From contig CAWAJU010000003.1 in NCBI GenBank assembly GCA_963782495.1, forward strand, positions 62,001-126,000: a stretch of 64,000 nt of DNA, given 5' to 3'. The stretch is from DASQBT01 sp963782495. GTDB lineage: Bacteria > Pseudomonadota > Gammaproteobacteria > Burkholderiales > Thiobacillaceae. How positions within the stretch are numbered: the first letter of the stretch is position 1; every line of letters starts with the position of its first letter. Shown piece by piece: positions 61,743 through 64,000 of this stretch. Under the pieces are notes generated by a model. That model saw only the letters and a list, made by a program, of their open reading frames with translations, did no database searches and was not told the DNA's origin. A program made the translations under genes and the position numbers.

Positions 61743-61934
61743 ATGAATGGGAAAGAATTGCGCGGCAAATCAGCCGCCGAACTGAATCAGGAGTTGGACA
61801 GCCTGCTTCGCGCCCACTTTGCGCTGCGTATGCAAGTGGCGACCCAGCAATCCAACAAGACCGCCGACTTGGGCAAGCTGCGTCGGGATATCGCACGGGT
61901 TAAGACGGTAATGCATCAAAAGGCCAAAGCATGA
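61743..61934 (+). CDS. rpmC: 50S ribosomal protein L29
   Basis: A 63-aa two-helix protein next to L23 at the tunnel exit. The typical ELRGKSAAELNQELDSLL start and RRDIARVKTVM C-terminal helix are seen. It overlaps rpsQ by 4 bp (ATGA). Confidence 0.97.
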   Translation: MNGKELRGKSAAELNQELDSLLRAHFALRMQVATQQSNKTADLGKLRRDIARVKTVMHQKAKA

Positions 61935-62191
61935 GTGACACTAAAGTAGTACGCAGCATGACTGGCCGCGTGGTCAGCGACAAGATGACCAAGACCGTGA
62001 CGGTGGTGGTTGAACGCCGGGTAAAGCATCCGGTCATCGGCAAGGTGATCCGGCTGTCGAACAAATACCATGCTCATGACGAGAACAATGAATATCGGGA
62101 AGGCGATGTGGTCGAAATCCGCGAATCCCGACCCTATTCCAAGACGAAGACTTGGACGGTGGTCAAGTTGATTGAGCGCGCTGCCACTTAA
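61931..62191 (+). CDS. rpsQ: 30S ribosomal protein S17
   Basis: An 86-aa OB-fold 16S rRNA-binding protein. Conserved segments: MTGRVVSDKMTKTVTVVVER (about 10-29) and EGDVVEIRESRPYSKTKTW. It ends the S10 operon before a 151-bp gap with a new promoter. Confidence 0.98.
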   Translation: MSDTKVVRSMTGRVVSDKMTKTVTVVVERRVKHPVIGKVIRLSNKYHAHDENNEYREGDVVEIRESRPYSKTKTWTVVKLIERAAT

Positions 62192-62195
62192 GTGC

Positions 62196-62224
62196 TTGCC
62201 AAAATTGGAGGGGCGCCGTAGAAT
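62196..62224 (+). promoter_or_regulatory. Promoter of the spc operon
   Basis: TTGCCA (62196-62201) and TAGAAT (62219-62224) are exactly 17 bp apart. Beyond it TGGCGCC/GGCGCCA (62237-62243 with 62252-62258) can form a 7-bp hairpin in the rplN leader. Confidence 0.75.
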
Positions 62225-62342
62225 CACGGCCTTCCTTGGCGCCGAAGTGCTGGCGCCATGTGGTTTCCTCCCCTGACGGGGTCCAAAACTGACGCCGCGG
62301 CTAGCTGGAACGCCAGGTGCGGGTTAAGTTGGAGATTAAATC

Positions 62343-62711
62343 ATGATTCAAATGCAGTCCATGCTGGATGTGGCGGACAACACCGGTGCACGAACCGTTA
62401 TGTGCATCAAAGTGCTGGGTGGCAGTCATCGCCGTTATGCCGGCGTCGGCGACATCATCAAGGTCACCATCAAGGATGCAGCCCCTCGCGGTCGGGTAAA
62501 GAAGGGTGATGTCTATAACGCTGTAGTGGTGCGCACTGCCAAGGGCGTGCGTCGTCCCGATGGTTCGCTGATCAAGTTCGATGGCAATGCCGCCGTCCTG
62601 CTGAACAACAAGCTTGAGCCGATCGGAACCCGAATTTTTGGGCCGGTTACCCGTGAACTTCGTAACGAGCGATTTATGAAGATTGTTTCGCTCGCGCCGG
62701 AAGTGCTGTAA
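62343..62711 (+). CDS. rplN: 50S ribosomal protein L14
   Basis: A 122-aa L14, an intersubunit-bridge protein. The start MIQMQSMLDVADNTGAR and the FGPVTRELR block are conserved. First gene of the spc operon, with its own promoter. Confidence 0.99.
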   Translation: MIQMQSMLDVADNTGARTVMCIKVLGGSHRRYAGVGDIIKVTIKDAAPRGRVKKGDVYNAVVVRTAKGVRRPDGSLIKFDGNAAVLLNNKLEPIGTRIFGPVTRELRNERFMKIVSLAPEVL

Positions 62712-62722
62712 GGAGATTTGTC

Positions 62723-63040
62723 ATGGCGCGTATTCGCAAAGGTGACCAGGTCGTGGTCCTGGCCGGCAAAGACAAGGGCAAGCGCGGCTCGGTGCTGCGC
62801 GTGTCGAATGATGGGCACGTGGTGGTAGAAGGGATAAACAGGGTCAAGAAGCACCAGAAGCCTAATCCCTTCAAGGGTACCACCGGTGGAATTGTCGAGA
62901 AGGAAATGCCGCTCGATGCTTCCAATGTGGCCCTGTTCAATCCGGCTACCCAGAAGGGCGACCGGATTGGTTTCAAGGTGCTTGAGGATGGCCGCAAGGT
63001 TCGCATCTTCAGATCCAATGGTGAGATGGTAGACGCTTAA
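62723..63040 (+). CDS. rplX: 50S ribosomal protein L24
   Basis: A 105-aa assembly initiator protein. A KOW motif covers about 3-35 (RKGDQVVVLAGKDKGKRGSV). AAGGAG precedes the ATG. Confidence 0.99.
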   Translation: MARIRKGDQVVVLAGKDKGKRGSVLRVSNDGHVVVEGINRVKKHQKPNPFKGTTGGIVEKEMPLDASNVALFNPATQKGDRIGFKVLEDGRKVRIFRSNGEMVDA

Positions 63041-63049
63041 GAGGCAATT

Positions 63050-63589
63050 ATGGCTCGTCTGCAAAATTATTATCGTGATACGGTGGTGGCCGAATTGATG
63101 ACGCAATTTGGCTACAAATCCGTCATGCAAGTGCCCCGCATCGAAAAGATCACCCTCAATATGGGGGTGGGCGAAGCGGTGGCTGACAAGAAGGTCATGG
63201 AATTCGCGGTCGGTGATATGCAAAAAATTTCCGGTCAGAAGCCGGTGGTGACAAAGTCGCGCAAGTCGATCGCGGGCTTCAAGATCCGCGACGGCTACCC
63301 GATCGGCTGCAAGGTCACTCTACGCTCGGCGCGCATGTACGAATTCCTCGATCGTCTGGTGACAATTGCCATGCCGCGCATCCGCGACTTCCGCGGAGTG
63401 TCGCCGAAGTCCTTCGACGGTCGCGGCAATTACAACATGGGGGTGCGCGAGCAGATCATGTTTCCCGAGATCGAGTACGACAAGATCGATGCGCTGCGTG
63501 GCATGAACATCACCATCACCACGACCGCCAAGAGCGACGCAGAGGCCAAGGCCCTGTTGGCCGCGTTTAAATTCCCCTTCAAGAGCTGA
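63050..63589 (+). CDS. rplE: 50S ribosomal protein L5
   Basis: A 179-aa 5S rRNA-binding protein of the central protuberance. Conserved blocks: PRIEKITLNMGVGEA (about 27-41) and GRGNYNMGVREQIMFPEI (about 124-141). AAGAGG precedes the ATG. Confidence 0.99.
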   Translation: MARLQNYYRDTVVAELMTQFGYKSVMQVPRIEKITLNMGVGEAVADKKVMEFAVGDMQKISGQKPVVTKSRKSIAGFKIRDGYPIGCKVTLRSARMYEFLDRLVTIAMPRIRDFRGVSPKSFDGRGNYNMGVREQIMFPEIEYDKIDALRGMNITITTTAKSDAEAKALLAAFKFPFKS

Positions 63590-63596
63590 GGTCCGA

Positions 63597-63902
63597 ATGG
63601 CCAAACTGTCCATGATCAACCGCGACATCAAGCGCGTTAAGCTGGCGAAAAAGTATGCCGCCAAGCGCGCGGCCCTGAAGGCGGTTATCGACAATTTCAA
63701 GGCAGGCGAGGATGAAAAGATGGCTGCCCGCCTGACCTTGCAAAAGTTGCCGCGCAATGCCAATCCCACTCGTCAGCGGAATCGCTGTGCGCTTACTGGG
63801 CGCTCGCGCGGTGTATACAGCAAATTCGGCTTGTCGCGCATGAAACTGCGCGAGGCGGCCTTGCGCGGGGAAGTTCCCGGCATGGTCAAGGCCAGCTGGT
63901 AA
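63597..63902 (+). CDS. rpsN: 30S ribosomal protein S14 (zinc-independent form)
   Basis: A 101-aa S14. It has a single Cys (NRCALTGRSRG) instead of the two CxxC pairs of the zinc form, and the long N-terminal part, so it is the C-minus type. It follows rplE by 7 bp. Confidence 0.99.
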   Translation: MAKLSMINRDIKRVKLAKKYAAKRAALKAVIDNFKAGEDEKMAARLTLQKLPRNANPTRQRNRCALTGRSRGVYSKFGLSRMKLREAALRGEVPGMVKASW

Positions 63903-63913
63903 GGGAGAAGAAT

Positions 63914-64000
63914 ATGAGTATGAGTGATCCCATCGCCGACATGCTGACCCGCATCCGCAATGCGCAGGCCATGGAAAAAGCCGTGGTTGCAATGCCTTCT
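63914..64000 (+). CDS. rpsH: 30S ribosomal protein S8 (5' part, cut by window edge)
   Basis: The first 29 codons read MSMSDPIADMLTRIRNAQ and on to AVVAMPS, the conserved S8 start. An AAGGGAGAAG site precedes the ATG; the ATG two codons later is an alternative. In E. coli S8 represses the spc operon at the rplE leader. The gene continues past position 64000. Confidence 0.96.
   Translation, partial: MSMSDPIADMLTRIRNAQAMEKAVVAMPS

Overview
The window is a chromosomal segment of a GC-rich betaproteobacterium. This is inferred from the gene order TPR lipoprotein–lolB–ispE–tRNA-Gln–prs–rplY–pth–ychF, from the order tRNA-Tyr–tRNA-Gly–tRNA-Thr–tuf–tRNA-Trp–secE–nusG–rplKAJL–rpoBC–str–S10–spc, and from the protein sequences. 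A Nitrosomonadales-like member is my best guess, but the family cannot be fixed from sequence alone. There is no IS element, CRISPR array, prophage or rRNA gene.

Layout. (1) 1–8.7 kb, housekeeping: ftsE (cut by the window edge) and ftsY on the minus strand; divergently an active/inactive M16 peptidase pair, rsmD, coaD and a ferredoxin; then, convergent, a dynamin-like GTPase, a possible 50-aa ORF and mutM. (2) 8.9–14.6 kb, the most unusual block: a DUF2126 putative amidoligase, two transglutaminase-like proteins, an N-formylglutamate amidohydrolase-like protein and an Anbu-type proteasome-like peptidase. These are the parts expected of a peptide-tag ligation/hydrolysis system, but the circularly permuted ATP-grasp and alpha-E proteins that usually accompany Anbu are absent here. 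(3) 14.6–15.5 kb, non-coding, ending in a possible KdpE operator. (4) 15.5–23.6 kb, a complete kdp potassium system: an extra 30-aa membrane peptide, then kdpF, A, B, C, D, E, most genes overlapping or within 10 bp of each other. (5) 23.9–32.0 kb, a co-directional run: small His/Cys-containing exported protein, zinc-type outer-membrane barrel, zinc-type binding protein and permease (no matching ATPase), then TolC, MacA-like adaptor, ABC ATPase and MacB-like permease.

(6) 32–39 kb: TPR lipoprotein, lolB, ispE, tRNA-Gln, prs, rplY, pth, ychF. (7) 39–64 kb, the transcription/translation supercluster: a strong sigma70-type promoter, tRNA-Tyr, -Gly, -Thr, tuf copy 1, tRNA-Trp, secE, nusG, rplKAJL, rpoBC, rpsL, rpsG, fusA, tuf copy 2, then the S10 and spc operons up to rpsH, which is cut at the end. 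The intercistronic spaces of this cluster hold striking stem-loops (rplA–rplJ, rplL–rpoB, rpoC–rpsL, rpsJ–rplC) and two closely matching promoters (before rpsL and before rplN).

All product names rest on reading protein motifs and gene context; no database search was run.
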